Of a DNA stretch of 64,000 nucleotides, positions 45,641-56,941 are shown piece by piece. Positions within the stretch are counted from its first letter, which is position 1; every line of letters starts with the position of its first letter. A model generated the notes under the pieces. The model had not been told where the DNA came from. It did no database searches and saw nothing but the letters and a program-made list of their open reading frames with translations. The position numbers were made by a program, and so were the translations under genes. Origin of the DNA: Hygrocybe punicea (Eukaryota; Basidiomycota; Agaricomycetes; Agaricales; Hygrophoraceae); contig OY744472.1 in NCBI GenBank assembly GCA_963556145.1, forward strand, positions 5,518,001-5,582,000. The letters run 5' to 3'.

Positions 45641-46409
45641 TAGTGATGGTCAGGTTCAGTTCAGTTCGGTTCAGGCCAAAAAAATCTGAACCTTAAACTG
45701 AACCTGAGGTTCGGTTCAGCTCATATGCTGAACCTTGAACTGAACCTTTGGTTCAGGTTCAGATAGGTTCAGTTCAGGTTCAGGCCAGGCTGAACCTGAA
45801 CTGAACCTGTGAAAATACAAGTATGCTAGCTAATCAATTTTCTCAATCCAAATTTTTCCTTTATTTCCTACCACTCTACATTGTTGTTGTGCTAATGGTT
45901 TGACTCCTCAATTACATGTACTGTGTCCATGTTCACTGTGAATAAATCAATAGAATCTTGTGTTAGATGTGTCTGAAGCACAGTAAGCATGAAATATCCT
46001 GGACAACTGTTCAGATGGTCATTGCAAATGTTTTGCTGAATTTTAACTTGCAATCAGTATAACTGAATCACACAACATGGCATCCTAGGCTGAATTTCAA
46101 CTTTACATTTTAAAATATATTCAAGTTTGCAAATATTCATGTTACAGAAGCACTAATTGCAACCATATAAACTCTAACTGATCTAGATTCTATTATTAAT
46201 GGTGCTTAAATTTCAAGTCAGTAAATAGTTGGACCAAAACTAAGTCTCTACTCAGCAGAAATTAGATTAATATGTGAAAGATTAGGTTCAGGTTCGAACC
46301 AGTTCGAACCAGGTTCACAAGATTCCATCCTTGACTGAACCTTGAACTGAACCTAAGGTTTGGTTCAGGCATTCGAACCCAGGTTCAGAACCAAACTGTA
46401 CCATCACTA
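45641..46409. mobile_element. Non-autonomous hAT, TAGTGATGGT family (769 bp)
   Basis: Ends TAGTGATGGT...ACCATCACTA, with flanking 8-mers GTTGGCAT (45633-45640) and GTGGGCAT (46410-46417) that differ at one base. Both subterminal regions are arrays of GGTTCAG/CTGAACC heptamers in both orientations (45650-45810 and 46285-46390). Clustered subterminal motifs are a usual hAT feature thought to bind transposase. The AT-rich middle has no ORF. Confidence 0.9.
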
Positions 46410-46473
46410 GTGGGCATGCTGAAGCGAGGCGAAGAGGAGTTCCATCTCCTGTTCCAAGACTGATCAAATTTGC

Positions 46474-47763
46474 ATGCCCACGAGGAGGCGCGAGGCCCTT
46501 CATGCAAATAAAAACTTCGAGCCTGCTCCAATGGCCAGAAGATGCATCAACAACCAACTAAAGCTGCTCAACAGCAATGTGGAAGCACTCATCAGCACCG
46601 TAGACCGGCTTGTGCTGAACCAGCTTCCTTGGGGTGGTTCCAAAACAGGACAGCGAGCCAGGGTGACCGGTAACAGGTGGAGGCATGGCTGATTTAAAAC
46701 CACCATTGAATGCCCTTGGGATGTGGACTGCACAGAAAAGCTGGTATGAAGTGCTAAACCATTAATGTGATGGTAACTGACGTAGCGACAGAAACTGGTA
46801 TGGGATGAGATGAACCAGCTCTTGGGTGTTGAAACAGACCTCCAAGCATTGGAGTGCCATCAGGTCTCACTTGAAGAACTCCAGGCATTCGAGGAGGATG
46901 GTTACGGTCCAAGCCTAAAGCCTATGACGATTGACTGGGAGTTTCCTATGAGCAATCCGCTAAGATCGCAATGGAATCAAGAGCTCACCGAAATTTTGGT
47001 GGAGCACTTCAACGAGGTGATGAACGAAAAACACAACTTGCGATTGACTGATGATGAAATTTCAGGGATGTTCTGCTCTCGACTCTCACGTCTCAAGTGG
47101 CGCATCAACAAAAATGGGACCCTCACCGCTGAGGACAGTATCGAGTCTGCTCGGGAAGCCGAGGAAAGGGTGAGGTCACATCACCTCAGGATGCTGGGCC
47201 ATCAACAACCTAACATGAGGAGGCAACAGGTAAAAATCCATTGCAAAGATGCATCCAAAGGGAGGGGAAAAAAATACTCATGAAGATCCTCGGCAGCTCT
47301 ACCTCATGAGAGAAGAGATTGCATTGAACAACAGAGAGAATCCAGATGGAACGATTGATCAGATATGGGATGATCTTCATAGTGTTATCAATACGCTTGG
47401 ATGAGATGGGATGAGCTCTGATGAAAGTGAGGTTGAAACCGATGGCCCAGCGATGGGAGGAGGCAAAGCAAAGTCTTTCAAGTGAAAAGGCTGGAATGGT
47501 GCTCGCCAATCATCGGGGTGTGTTTAGCCCGTGTGGACAGGGACTACAACATTACGAATGGATATGGGAACACTCGAGCTGGAAATCCTCCCCAACATCG
47601 CGAATGAGTTGGCAGAAGAGACAGCATCAGGGACGCTATCCCAAAGCTACCCATCAACTTTTATAGCACAAAGTGGTATCAGGAGCTATCGATGTGGGAC
47701 AAGAGATGCCTTGATGCCGGAGAAGAATTCAATTTAGAGGCGGTGATGTCTGCACTTGACTGA
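46474..47763 (+). pseudogene. Orphan agaricomycete-type gene, decayed
   Basis: Plus-strand pieces in order: IDWEFPMSNPLRSQWNQELTE and MFCSRLSRLKWRINKNG (46810-47283), HSVINTLG, then an in-frame TGA, DGMSSDESEVET, another TGA after KAKSFK, then NITNGYGNTRAGNPP and INFYSTKWYQELSMWD, stopping before 47765. This order (an N-terminal WN...LV block, DGMSSDES, a GN.P block, NFY..W) is one I know from uncharacterised agaricomycete proteins. Function unknown. At least two stops indicate a pseudogene. Confidence 0.55.
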
Positions 47764-47765
47764 TA

Positions 47766-48200
47766 GGAATGAGAGGCGAATGGTGATGGCCAGATTTGGC
47801 AGGAAATCGATACTATGGTGAATGAAAGCTTGTGTATGTTACGGTAGAAGCAGGAAATGCAAGGGGTATGCAGAGTTGAGTGATGCCAAAGCGGGAACGC
47901 AGCACACTAGAGTGAGGATGGAGTGAGCAGCAAGACACCACGACATCCCGCGCACGAAGCCGACAACGAGGAGGAAGTGATCAGACCGAAAGGAATTGGA
48001 GTCTGCACGGAAAACCCAGTGCACACAATCATAGGAAGAAAGCGAGAGCCTAGGAAGCAATGGAGGAATTGGAGTCTGCATGGGAAACCCAGTGCACACA
48101 TGGCGGTAGAAGTGGATGAACTTTTCCACTGAGACTTGAACTTGTCACATGTCACCTGTCACCGCCACGGTGATGGTCACAGTCATGGTACGCATCTTTT
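47766..48200. other. Intergenic stretch with a 75-bp direct duplication
   Basis: GAATTGGAGTCTGCA followed by AACCCAGTGCACACA occurs at about 47994 and again at about 48068. No gene recognised. Confidence 0.5.
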
Positions 48201-48204
48201 CTTC

Positions 48205-48510
48205 ATCCACACTTCAATGGTTTCTACCCTGAAGACTCCCCACTCCATTCTTCAGTGGTTTCTACCCTGCAGATTCCTCTATTTGCTTCATCGCGAACCC
48301 CTTCTTTGCCAGTTTTCACGTAACCCTAACATTTGCCCTATCACTTCACTCAGTGGTTTCTACCTTGAAGAATCCTATTTGCTTCAACTTGGTTCTTCAG
48401 TTGTTTCTCTACTTTGCATCGGCGCTTCAGTGGTTTCTACCCTGAAGACTTCCACTCCGCACTTCAGTGGTTTCTACCCTGCAGACACCCACTCCATTCT
48501 TCAGTGATTG
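48205..48510 (+). repeat. Minisatellite-like repeats of CTTCAGTGGTTTCTACCCTG
   Basis: The 20-mer CTTCAGTGGTTTCTACCCTG or a close variant recurs about six times (about 48207, 48250, 48350, 48424, 48460), often followed by AAGACTCCCACTCC. Spacing is about 36 bp where units are adjacent. Confidence 0.75.
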
Positions 48511-48816
48511 TGACTTCCAACTGTCCAATCCATTATGTTTGTTGTGCTGTCTGCCACCCATTGTCTTTGTAAATCCTTCCCTGCACTTTCTTTCGTGACC
48601 TCGTCTCTGCTCCTCATGACGTCAGGTTCGTTCACTGTGAACCTCACTTGTTCTGAATACTGACCTCTGTCCTCGAATCAATTCAGGTTCTTTGAGCAAC
48701 ATTGATGGTATTCTCCCAACTCCTCTCGAACCATTTCCACCATTCCTCCACCCAACCCGACCACTTCGAATCTTGAAACTGATCTGTTCACCAACTGTAC
48801 CCTACTTCACAATTAC

Positions 48817-49305
48817 ATGAACCCTGGTTGGTGGGATACAAACTATGGCCGGTTAACCTTCATACCAGTGAACCTGGTCTTCGTTGGTGTCTTTGAGTGC
48901 CTAACTCACATTCCTTCGGAGCGTGACCTAGAATCACCGAATCCTGGCCTGTTCACATTAAAATTGTCCATTCGACAGAAATGGTGTGACATCAAGGTGC
49001 TTCTACAATACGCATCTGAACAGTTGGAATCACATTCTCATCTTGATGAAGTCAGGGCAGCGGCCCGCCCCACAACCGCCCGAGCTTGGCTACACTAGAG
49101 CCCACAGAACCAAACAAACTGCTGTGCGAAAGGCCAAGATTTCTCGTTGCGGAGGCTTCATTCAAAATAAGAACATCTTACCAAGCAGGAACGGGACGGT
49201 CAGCGGCATCTGTATTGCTGCCATCTGGCAGGAGATGAAACCCATCCAAATGATGAACCAATTGATGAACCAATCTCGAGAAGTTTCTTCAACGTCAAAT
49301 ACAGC
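48817..49305 (+). pseudogene. Orphan gene, 5' part, cut by a hAT
   Basis: The frame MNPGWWDTNYGRLTFIPVNL continues with VGVFECLTHIPSERDLESP and TLKLSIRQKWCDIKVLLQYA, then switches frame to YTRAHRTKQTAVRKAKISR. The pattern (GRL.F.P..VGVFE, RDL, W..I, then TRAH.T...A.KAK) resembles an uncharacterised family seen in agaricomycete genomes. The hAT with duplication AATACAGC inserted just downstream. The likely continuation (NPEWSLTIQ...QEWHTHH) is at 56942-57264. No function can be given. Confidence 0.4.
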
Positions 49306-49779
49306 TAGTGTTGCCATAGTTCAGTTCCGAACCTAGCCGAACCCGGTTCAAACCCCGAACTGAACCCTAGGTTCAGTCTAAGTTCAGCCAAGTGCTGAAC
49401 CAGACCGCAGGTTCAGTTCCGGGTTTCGAGGCCCGCTGGATTTCCTGAACGGCTCCAAACCGCGTCCAAACTGCGAACGCGGATATTTTTCAGGTATTTA
49501 TTTCATTTGTTTTTCATATTTCTTTACTTACTATTTTGTGTTAAACGGTATCATGTGACCGGCCGCTTTCACGCAACACAGCAACATCAATGCGCGTTGA
49601 ACACAACACAATTTGTGTTGTGTTCATCAAAGTAAGTTTTCCTTTTTTTCTTCACTTTACTAATGTTACTTGCGACAGGCAACTTGACTGCGACCACATC
49701 ATGACCACATTGCGACCACACACATTGGCACAAGATGAATGCCAATGCCAGCAATTCCAACGGACGCGGGACAGCCGCA

Positions 49780-50315
49780 ACAACACCACCACCACCACCA
49801 CCACAACAGCAACGGCCAGCAGCAGCAGCAACAGTGGAAGCAGCAGCGCCAGCAGCAACGGCAGCAGCAGCAGCAGCAACAGCAGCAACAGCGGCAGCAG
49901 CAGCAGTTGCAGTTGCAGCAGGACAGCAGCTGCAGCCAATGGCCACAACAGCAGCGGCAACAGCGGCAATGGCCATCACAGCAGCAGCAGCAGCAGCAGC
50001 AATGGCCACAACAGCAGCAGCAGCAGCAGCAACGGCGGCAGCAATGGCAGCAGCAGCAGCAGCAGCAGCAACGGCCACGACAGCAGCAACGGCCACGACA
50101 GCAGCAGCAGCAGCAATGGTGACGGCAGTAGCAGCAGTGCCAGCAGCGGCAGCAGCAGCAGCAGCAGCAGCAGGAGAACAGCAGCAACGGCAGCAGCAGC
50201 AGCAGCAATGGCCATGACAGCGGCAGCAGCAACGGTGACAGCAGTAGCAGCAGCGCCGGCAGCGGCAGCAACAGCAGCAGTGGCAGCAGCAGCAGCAGCG
50301 CCAGACGGCTCCCCC
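49780..50315 (+). repeat. CAG/CAA/GGC trinucleotide array (about 0.54 kb)
   Basis: A long imperfect CAG-rich array with AATGGCCA interruptions. All six frames stay largely open, giving poly-Gln, poly-Ser and poly-Ala ORFs on the plus strand and poly-Leu, poly-Cys and poly-Ala on the minus strand. I treat none of these as genes. Confidence 0.97.
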
Positions 50316-50487
50316 ACGGCCCAACTACCTCGCGAAGTGTAGCACCGTATCAATTGATACGTGCCTGCCATTCGCGAGGAGAACGGAGCTCACGGGGTGA
50401 GCCAAGTGCGGTCTGGGTTCAGACCGCGTCTGAACCCAGACCGAACATGGAGAGACGGTTCAATGCCGTCCGGGTCCAGGTTTGGCC

Positions 50488-50492
50488 ATGCG
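50488..50492. repeat. Target-site duplication ATGCG (left)
   Basis: ATGCG precedes the TG of the LTR and is repeated at 56850-56854 after the CA of the other LTR. A 5-bp duplication is usual for LTR retrotransposon integrase. Confidence 0.95.
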
Positions 50493-52164
50493 TGTTACGT
50501 TTCCAACTCCGCTTCCAACCCCGATGCCCATTCCGATACCCACCATGACGATTCTGCACTGCACACCTTCCTTTTTCATTTCATTTTGTCCTTTGTCTTC
50601 CTTTCAACATCATTGTTTCTTCATTCGGACATCCTTGTATTTTCTTATCCTTGTTCTCTTTTTGTCCCTTCTTCTAGAACAATCCAGACCGACCATGGAC
50701 ATATCCCACGTGACCTTGTTGTACCCGAATAGTCTCCTTGCCGACGGACATCATCGCTATTGTCTTTTCCCTCGCCCTGACATATTGTTGACTTCATCCC
50801 ACGACAAACCGATTCACAATGGCTGTACTCCCGACACAGCTCATTACCGTAATTGTTATTGGCAGCGTTGCCATCACCTTCCTGATCGGTTTCTACTTTG
50901 TTATGATCTATCTTTGGCATCGGCATCGAAACCCTTCCACCATTGATACTTCTGACTTCCACCTCAACAATATCTCGACACGTAATTGACAATTGCCATT
51001 CCCGGATATATGGTTTCTACTTTCGTATTCTGTGCCTACCATTATCCTCCCTGACGATCCGACGACATTCCTCACCTGCATACGAACTCTGAACAATCCC
51101 CAATCACGAGACATTTCACTGTTCTCTCTAATCCGACCATCGCCGGAGCATACTCTTTTGGACTTCGACTACAGACCATACGACTTCCCAAACAGTGAAC
51201 CAACCCCTATCGTATATTGTTCGCACGACACCACTTCAATGCAGTACCCGACGACTTGTTCCCACAGCTTGTCACTCATGCCATGACTCGAAACCTGGAC
51301 CCACATTCATTTATCCTTTTCCATCTTTCATCTTGATACCTCCCACACTCGTTTACAACGATACCCTTTCTTGGACGATACCAACATCAGATGGACCCTA
51401 TTGTTCCATGAACAGGACAAGACACCGCTCCTCGACACGTCATCAACACAGACATCGTCATCCGGTACAGCTTATGCTGTTCACATGTCTGACCTCGACT
51501 ATCCCACCATCCTAGTTGGTTTTCCCTCCATACATTCCTTTGTTTTCCTTTATACCGACCTTGTCGCTATGTCCCTGCTACCTCAAGACACTCTCATCAC
51601 CAATCCTACGCTGGACGATACCCATCTTCGACCCGACCATGTAATGCACTTGCCAAACTGCGTACTTGCCCATTACAGCAAGTGTAGACCCCGAATTGGC
51701 AATTCTGCATGTCACATGATCCGATGACAAATCATCCGAGTCATCCGGACCTCTTCTATCCTCAACGACACCCGGGCCTCCAGTTGGATCGCGAGAACAT
51801 CGACATGAGGACGCCTCATGTACGCCTCATGGTGAACACATGGTAGAGTTGGACATGTTATGGCTTCATGGTTGTATTTCTGTTTACCTCCCCTCAAGAC
51901 CAGTCACTATATATACTGTTCTTGTTGTTGGTTCGGACTTTTTCTTCTTTTCCTTTCTTTACGCTTAGTCTGGTTCTTGGGGCAGACCCCTTGTCTTGGG
52001 TAACCCCCACGGCTCGCAATGACATTAGACCTTGACCCCCCCCCCACTTGTAGCAGTGTTGTCTTAGTTATAAGCAACAATGAAACTGCTCTTCTTTCCT
52101 CTGAAAACCGATCCCCAGTTAAGTTGATTGTTGCCGGAGCCCGCTGCAGAAGCGATCCGTAACA
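50493..52164 (+). repeat. 5' LTR of plus copy
   Basis: Runs from TGTTACGTTTCC to GATCCGTAACA. It contains the 56-codon membrane ORF (50819-50989) and longer open frames of unclear status (50993-51286, 51371-51727) that are broken in the minus copy. Confidence 0.95.
50819..50989 (+). CDS. LTR-borne small membrane-protein ORF (5' LTR)
   Basis: Fifty-six codons starting MAVLPTQLIT, with a hydrophobic segment VIVIGSVAITFLIGFYFVMI, then WHRHRN and a polar tail. It is identical to the copy in the 3' LTR and differs from the minus-strand copy by three conservative replacements. A single-pass membrane protein is predicted; expression and function are unknown. Confidence 0.45.
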   Translation: MAVLPTQLITVIVIGSVAITFLIGFYFVMIYLWHRHRNPSTIDTSDFHLNNISTRN

Positions 52165-53270
52165 AAAGACTAAACGTTTCCCAACTCCCCCGACAATCAA
52201 CTTTCGACATGAACCAATGGACCCCTCCTCTCTCCCTCGTCCTCCCCTACACCCTCTCCCTCTCCTCCTCCTCTCGACTTTATTCATCCCTCAACCCTGA
52301 CCCCACACGAATGGACGAATGAACGATGCTAGCCTGCTACTGACACAGACCTGAAATCTGTTGATGTACACTAGCCACCCGGACCCCTGAACGAATGTTG
52401 AATACTCCGAATGGTCAACCTCAAGACTGCCGCCCTGCGAATTATTTATGGTTTATCCATAATAATTGCTCAAGCCCAACCTGGAACCCAAATCGAAATA
52501 AACCCCTGACTAACGTCACCACTGTCATTCCGCTACTTCGATATGATAATTACGACATGAAATGACGCAATGGACAAGACTTCTCATTGCCCCCAGATGC
52601 AGAAGGATACTGCTAGACAAACCAATCGCCTTAGGTATCCCACCTTCATGAATCAAATATGTTTTGGTTGTACCAGACATATTATGACTTCCTCTCCCTG
52701 GACGAACTGAAAATCACCGAACCCTTCAAGCCGCCTTCCTACCCTTCCTTCCACCTCCTCCCTCCCATCTCCTCACCAAATGCAGAAAGCCCAGAGAAAG
52801 CCAGTACGCATAAGAAACCCTGATTCCTGAAATGACCTGTACATGTGACAAAGAGAAGTGGTTGATCTTAGTAGTCTGTTGGAACAGATGAAAGGGGACC
52901 CTCTTTGTTTGACATGGATGAATGAACGACCAAGATTATAATGATTGTCATGAATGGAACACATACGAAACACCACTCCTTACCAATTTGGATAGCGCGG
53001 ATCGGCATATCAGGTGATATCCCGCTACACACCCTCTTTTTCTAGAACTTTGATCCCCGATCATACATACGAATCCACGAGGCAACCAAGACCCTGGTAC
53101 ATGGACCGATCAATGGAAACTCCGACATGATGCTGACAATGAGGCATGGTAATTACTGAAGATGGAAAACTTCTTTAAACCACCCACCTGTCGTCACCCT
53201 GGCCAACCTCTGCCCTCCAGACCATCCCTACCCATGGCCTGACCGTCGGTCCTGGAGTGACCCCTACGTT
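52165..53270. other. 5' internal region of plus copy
   Basis: After the LTR comes AAAGACTAAACGTTTCCC. No TGG-starting primer-binding site is obvious, so priming may be unusual. The region is otherwise leader-like; ORF1 starts near 52914 but stops after MDE. Confidence 0.5.
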
Positions 53271-53606
53271 TGGTGTTTGCTTGACTGTTCTGACGACTGG
53301 GTTGACTATATCAGTTGGAACGATCCTCGTATCCCCCACCTGGTCACCATCCACGATATTTTCCTCGGTCCTATCTTACAGGAACTACATCGACTTCGCA
53401 ACCGTCTACGGCCTACCGCACAAAGAAATCGTCGCATTCAGACCCTCATCCACGAATTACAAGTTCTCCTCGATTTTGACGTACCATTCCATCGACTTGT
53501 TGTTCGGATCCCCGCTCCTCATCTTGCACCCGTACCCCAGAATCATCGTGACACACGTATCGTCCAGCATCCTCGACACCGTCCCCACCGTCGACATCGA
53601 CAATGA
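52914..53606 (+). pseudogene. ORF1 of plus copy, interrupted
   Basis: Counterpart of the 1865-2554 ORF. It starts MDE and meets TGA at 52923-52925 where the minus copy has CAA. The 3' half (53277-53606) is open and keeps WVDYISWNDPRIPHL, ELHRL, QRNRR and VVRIPAP. Between about 53230 and 53505 the DNA differs strongly from the minus copy with many silent changes, whereas both sides are nearly identical. Confidence 0.6.
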
Positions 53607-54094
53607 GTCTCGACGTACCCTTTATCTTCAATGATCTGGACAATGAGCTATATTTTGGTGCAGTGAACATTTGCGGTGAAGAACATCCAACTCCCCCCAT
53701 TGATGACTTTGATGCGTACATGGACAGTCTCACTGATCTCCCGACACCCCCTCGAAAAGTAACCCACCGACTGCATATAGAGATGGATGATGAATACCGA
53801 GCTTGGTTGTATTCTCCACCTCTTGTCTCGCTCCAAACCCAGTCACGTCGCCGCTCTCCACTTCTTCCCCAATCCCAGAAAAAGAAACTCAACCGTGCAC
53901 ACCGTTCTGACGGCCATAACATGCAGAACAAACGCTCGAGACATGGGACCAAAGAACCCGATTATCATCGTCATGCCTTATTTCGTGCAATGCATGTGCG
54001 TATGGTGAAGGGGAAGGAGAATGACATCCATGGATTGGATTGGAGATTGATGTTGTTTGTGAAAGGATACACCCCTGTCATGTATGATTCATAG
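53603..54094 (+). CDS. ORF2 of plus copy (163 aa)
   Basis: Same length as the minus-copy ORF2, starting in the ATGA overlap with ORF1 and starting MSLDVPFIFNDLDNE. Five residues differ from the other copy. Open throughout; function unknown. Confidence 0.6.
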   Translation: MSLDVPFIFNDLDNELYFGAVNICGEEHPTPPIDDFDAYMDSLTDLPTPPRKVTHRLHIEMDDEYRAWLYSPPLVSLQTQSRRRSPLLPQSQKKKLNRAHRSDGHNMQNKRSRHGTKEPDYHRHALFRAMHVRMVKGKENDIHGLDWRLMLFVKGYTPVMYDS

Positions 54095-55177
54095 AATGGA
54101 CTTTCCCTTGTATGTAAACGACCTCGACATTATTTACACCAACGAAAACACCCAGAAGAAGAAACAGAATACCCAGAAACAGAAGAGAAGAAACAGAAAT
54201 GGAATGGACAGATGGAACATGACCATAGAGAAACATGTAGCAGGTTCTCTCACCAGCTATACAAATAAGAGACGAAGCAGCAGGTTCTCTCACCAGCTAT
54301 ATAAGTAAGAGATGAATATCCGAAATGATATAGAATCTATGACCTCCAGACGCATGCATGATCGCTATAAGCCGTAGAATGAACATTGATGTCTATGGAC
54401 ACCAGAACTGAACCAGAAGGATACTGGTTATCAAACCAATGACCTCCAATCCCATGTGGAAAGGAACCCGATGTGCTGCTGACCAGTATGGCAGTAAATG
54501 CACCAGAAAAAGAAACAGTGAAGAATGAATCCCCATCCGAAATCCTTTGCCAATGTACAACTTGGAACTGGCAACTCTTTCACCTTCCTTATCCCGAATT
54601 CCCAAACATCCTCTGGCCGACACCAAACCTTGTTGCATTCATGGAATATGAAGAAATCTTGCACACCATTTGAGTGTAGGAAATCCACGATCAGTCAACA
54701 ACACCGATATCCGAAACGATATAAATCTATGTTCATTCGAATGTCCGTAATGACTATAAACTTCTGACAAAATTCCCTGACACCCAGAACTCCCTCATCC
54801 CAAAATGCCGACCACCTAATTCTCTTCAAACCGACCACCCTGACTGGATACCTTGAACCCGACAACCTTTACCTCCTTTCGAACCCGCGAACCCGACATT
54901 CTTTATGACTTAATGACGACATACCAACGACCCATGATTATCCACACCGACAAAAAACAATTGGACGAACCCGGATATATTTCTTTTGAAACCCTTGTAA
55001 CTCAGTAACGTCTTCATGATTCAATGACCTTTGGACTGACATTTTTTCCTTCTTCATGTCTTTGATTTCTTGCCGACCTTGATCATGTCGTTAAACTGTC
55101 TGTTCTTTCCTTGTATTTTTTCCCTTGTTCTTTGTTCTTCCGGTTAATCGGGACGATTCCCCTTGTTCCGGGGGTAT

Positions 55178-56849
55178 TGTTACGTTTCCAACTCCGCTTC
55201 CAACCCCGATGCCCATTCCGATACCCACCATGACGATTCTGCACTGCACACCTTCCTTTTTCATTTCATTTTGTCCTTTGTCTTCCTTTCAACATCATTG
55301 TTTCTTCATTCGGACATCCTTGTATTTTCTTATCCTTGTTCTCTTTTTGTCCCTTCTTCTAGAACAATCCAGACCGACCATGGACATATCCCACGTGACC
55401 TTGTTGTACCCGAATAGTCTCCTTGCCGACGGACATCATCGCTATTGTCTTTTCCCTCGCCCTGACATATTGTTGACTTCATCCCACGACAAACCGATTC
55501 ACAATGGCTGTACTCCCGACACAGCTCATTACCGTAATTGTTATTGGCAGCGTTGCCATCACCTTCCTGATCGGTTTCTACTTTGTTATGATCTATCTTT
55601 GGCATCGGCATCGAAACCCTTCCACCATTGATACTTCTGACTTCCACCTCAACAATATCTCGACACGTAATTGACAATTGCCATTCCCGGATATATGGTT
55701 TCTACTTTCGTATTCTGTGCCTACCATTATCCTCCCTGACGATCCGACGACATTCCTCACCTGCATACGAACTCTGAACAATCCCCAATCACGAGACATT
55801 TCACTGTTCTCTCTAATCCGACCATCGCCGGAGCATACTCTTTTGGACTTCGACTACAGACCATACGACTTCCCAAACAGTGAACCAACCCCTATCACAT
55901 ATTGTTCGCACGACACCGCTTCAATGCAGTACCCGATGACTTGTTCCCACAGCTTGTCACTCATGCCATGACTCGAAACCTGGACCCACATTCATTTATC
56001 CTTTTCCATCTTTCATCTTGATACCTCCCACACTCGTTTACAACGATACCCTTTCTTGGACGATACCAACATCAGATGGACCCTATTGTTCCATGAACAG
56101 GACAAGACACCGCTCCTCGACACGTCATCAACACAGACATCGTCATCCGGTACAGCTTATGCTGTTCACATGTCTGACCTCGACTATCCCACCATCCTAG
56201 TTGGTTTTCCCTCCATACATTCCTTTGTTTTCCTTTATACCGACCTTGTCGCTATGTCCCTGCTACCTCAAGACACTCTCATCACCAATCCTACGCTGGA
56301 CGATACCCATCTTCGACCCGACCATGTAATGCACTTGCCAAACTGCGTACTTGCCCATTACAGCAAGTGTAGACCCCGAATTGGCAATTCTGCATGTCAC
56401 ATGATCCGATGACAAATCATCCGAGTCATCCGGACCTCTTCTATCCTCAACGACACCCGGGCCTCCAGTTGGATCGCGAGAACATCGACATGAGGACGCC
56501 TCATGTACGCCTCATGGTGAACACATGGTAGAGTTGGACATGTTATGGCTTCATGGTTGTATTTCTGTTTACCTCCCCTCAAGACCAGTCACTATATATA
56601 CTGTTCTTGTTGTTGGTTCGGACTTTTTCTTCTTTTCCTTTCTTTACGCTTAGTCTGGTTCTTGGGGCAGACCCCTTGTCTTGGGTAACCCCCACGGCTC
56701 GCAATGACATTAGACCTTGACCCCCCCCCCACTTGTAGCAGTGTTGTCTTAGTTATAAGCAACAATGAAACTGCTCTTCTTTCCTCTGAAAACCGATCCC
56801 CAGTTAAGTTGATTGTTGCCGGAGCCCGCTGCAGAAGCGATCCGTAACA
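55178..56849 (+). repeat. 3' LTR of plus copy
   Basis: Identical in length to the 5' LTR and followed by ATGCG at 56850-56854. The bases before it (CCGGGGGTAT) make a poor polypurine tract. Confidence 0.95.
55504..55674 (+). CDS. LTR-borne small membrane-protein ORF (3' LTR)
   Basis: Second plus-strand copy of the 56-codon ORF, identical in translation to 50819-50989. Being in the 3' LTR, downstream of the usual polyadenylation region, it would only be expressed from the LTR's own promoter. Confidence 0.4.
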   Translation: MAVLPTQLITVIVIGSVAITFLIGFYFVMIYLWHRHRNPSTIDTSDFHLNNISTRN

Positions 56850-56941
56850 ATGCGCCAAACTGGACCCAAAGTTCAGTTCGTGGTTCCGCCAAAAAGGCTC
56901 GGAACTGGACCGAACTGAACTTCGGCAACACTCAATACAGC

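Larger units (their letters stand above)
50493..56849 (+). mobile_element. Complete pol-less LTR retrotransposon (plus copy, 6357 bp)
   Basis: Two 1672-bp LTRs with TG...CA ends flank a 3013-bp interior, and the whole is flanked by ATGCG. The LTRs are nearly identical; the few differences I saw cluster near 51213-51255 versus 55898-55940, which suggests a recent insertion. The interior lacks pol and carries the ORF1/ORF2 pair. It is inserted in the hAT at 49306-56933. A second copy lies on the minus strand at the window start. Confidence 0.95.
49306..56933. mobile_element. Non-autonomous hAT with CAG array, split by an LTR element
   Basis: Left end TAGTGTTGCCATAGTTCAG, right end GAACTTCGGCAACACTC (last base differs from the expected A). 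The flanking duplication AATACAGC is perfect (49298-49305, 56934-56941). Without the nested LTR element it is about 1.27 kb. It contains the CAG array and an inverted pair near 50418-50452 (TCTGGGTTCAGACC / GTCTGAACCCAGA). No transposase. Its termini match those of the hAT at 63243. Confidence 0.88.

Noticed and set aside
49587..50371. Long ORFs on both strands over the CAG array (up to 250 aa)
   Set aside because: They are homopolymer translations of a triplet repeat, open in nearly all frames.
50993..51727. Two further ORFs (97 and 118 aa) in the LTR as possible proteins
   Set aside because: The corresponding region of the minus-strand LTR has stops (for example in the TCTGACCTCGACTAG context), so they are not conserved beyond the near-identical LTR pair.
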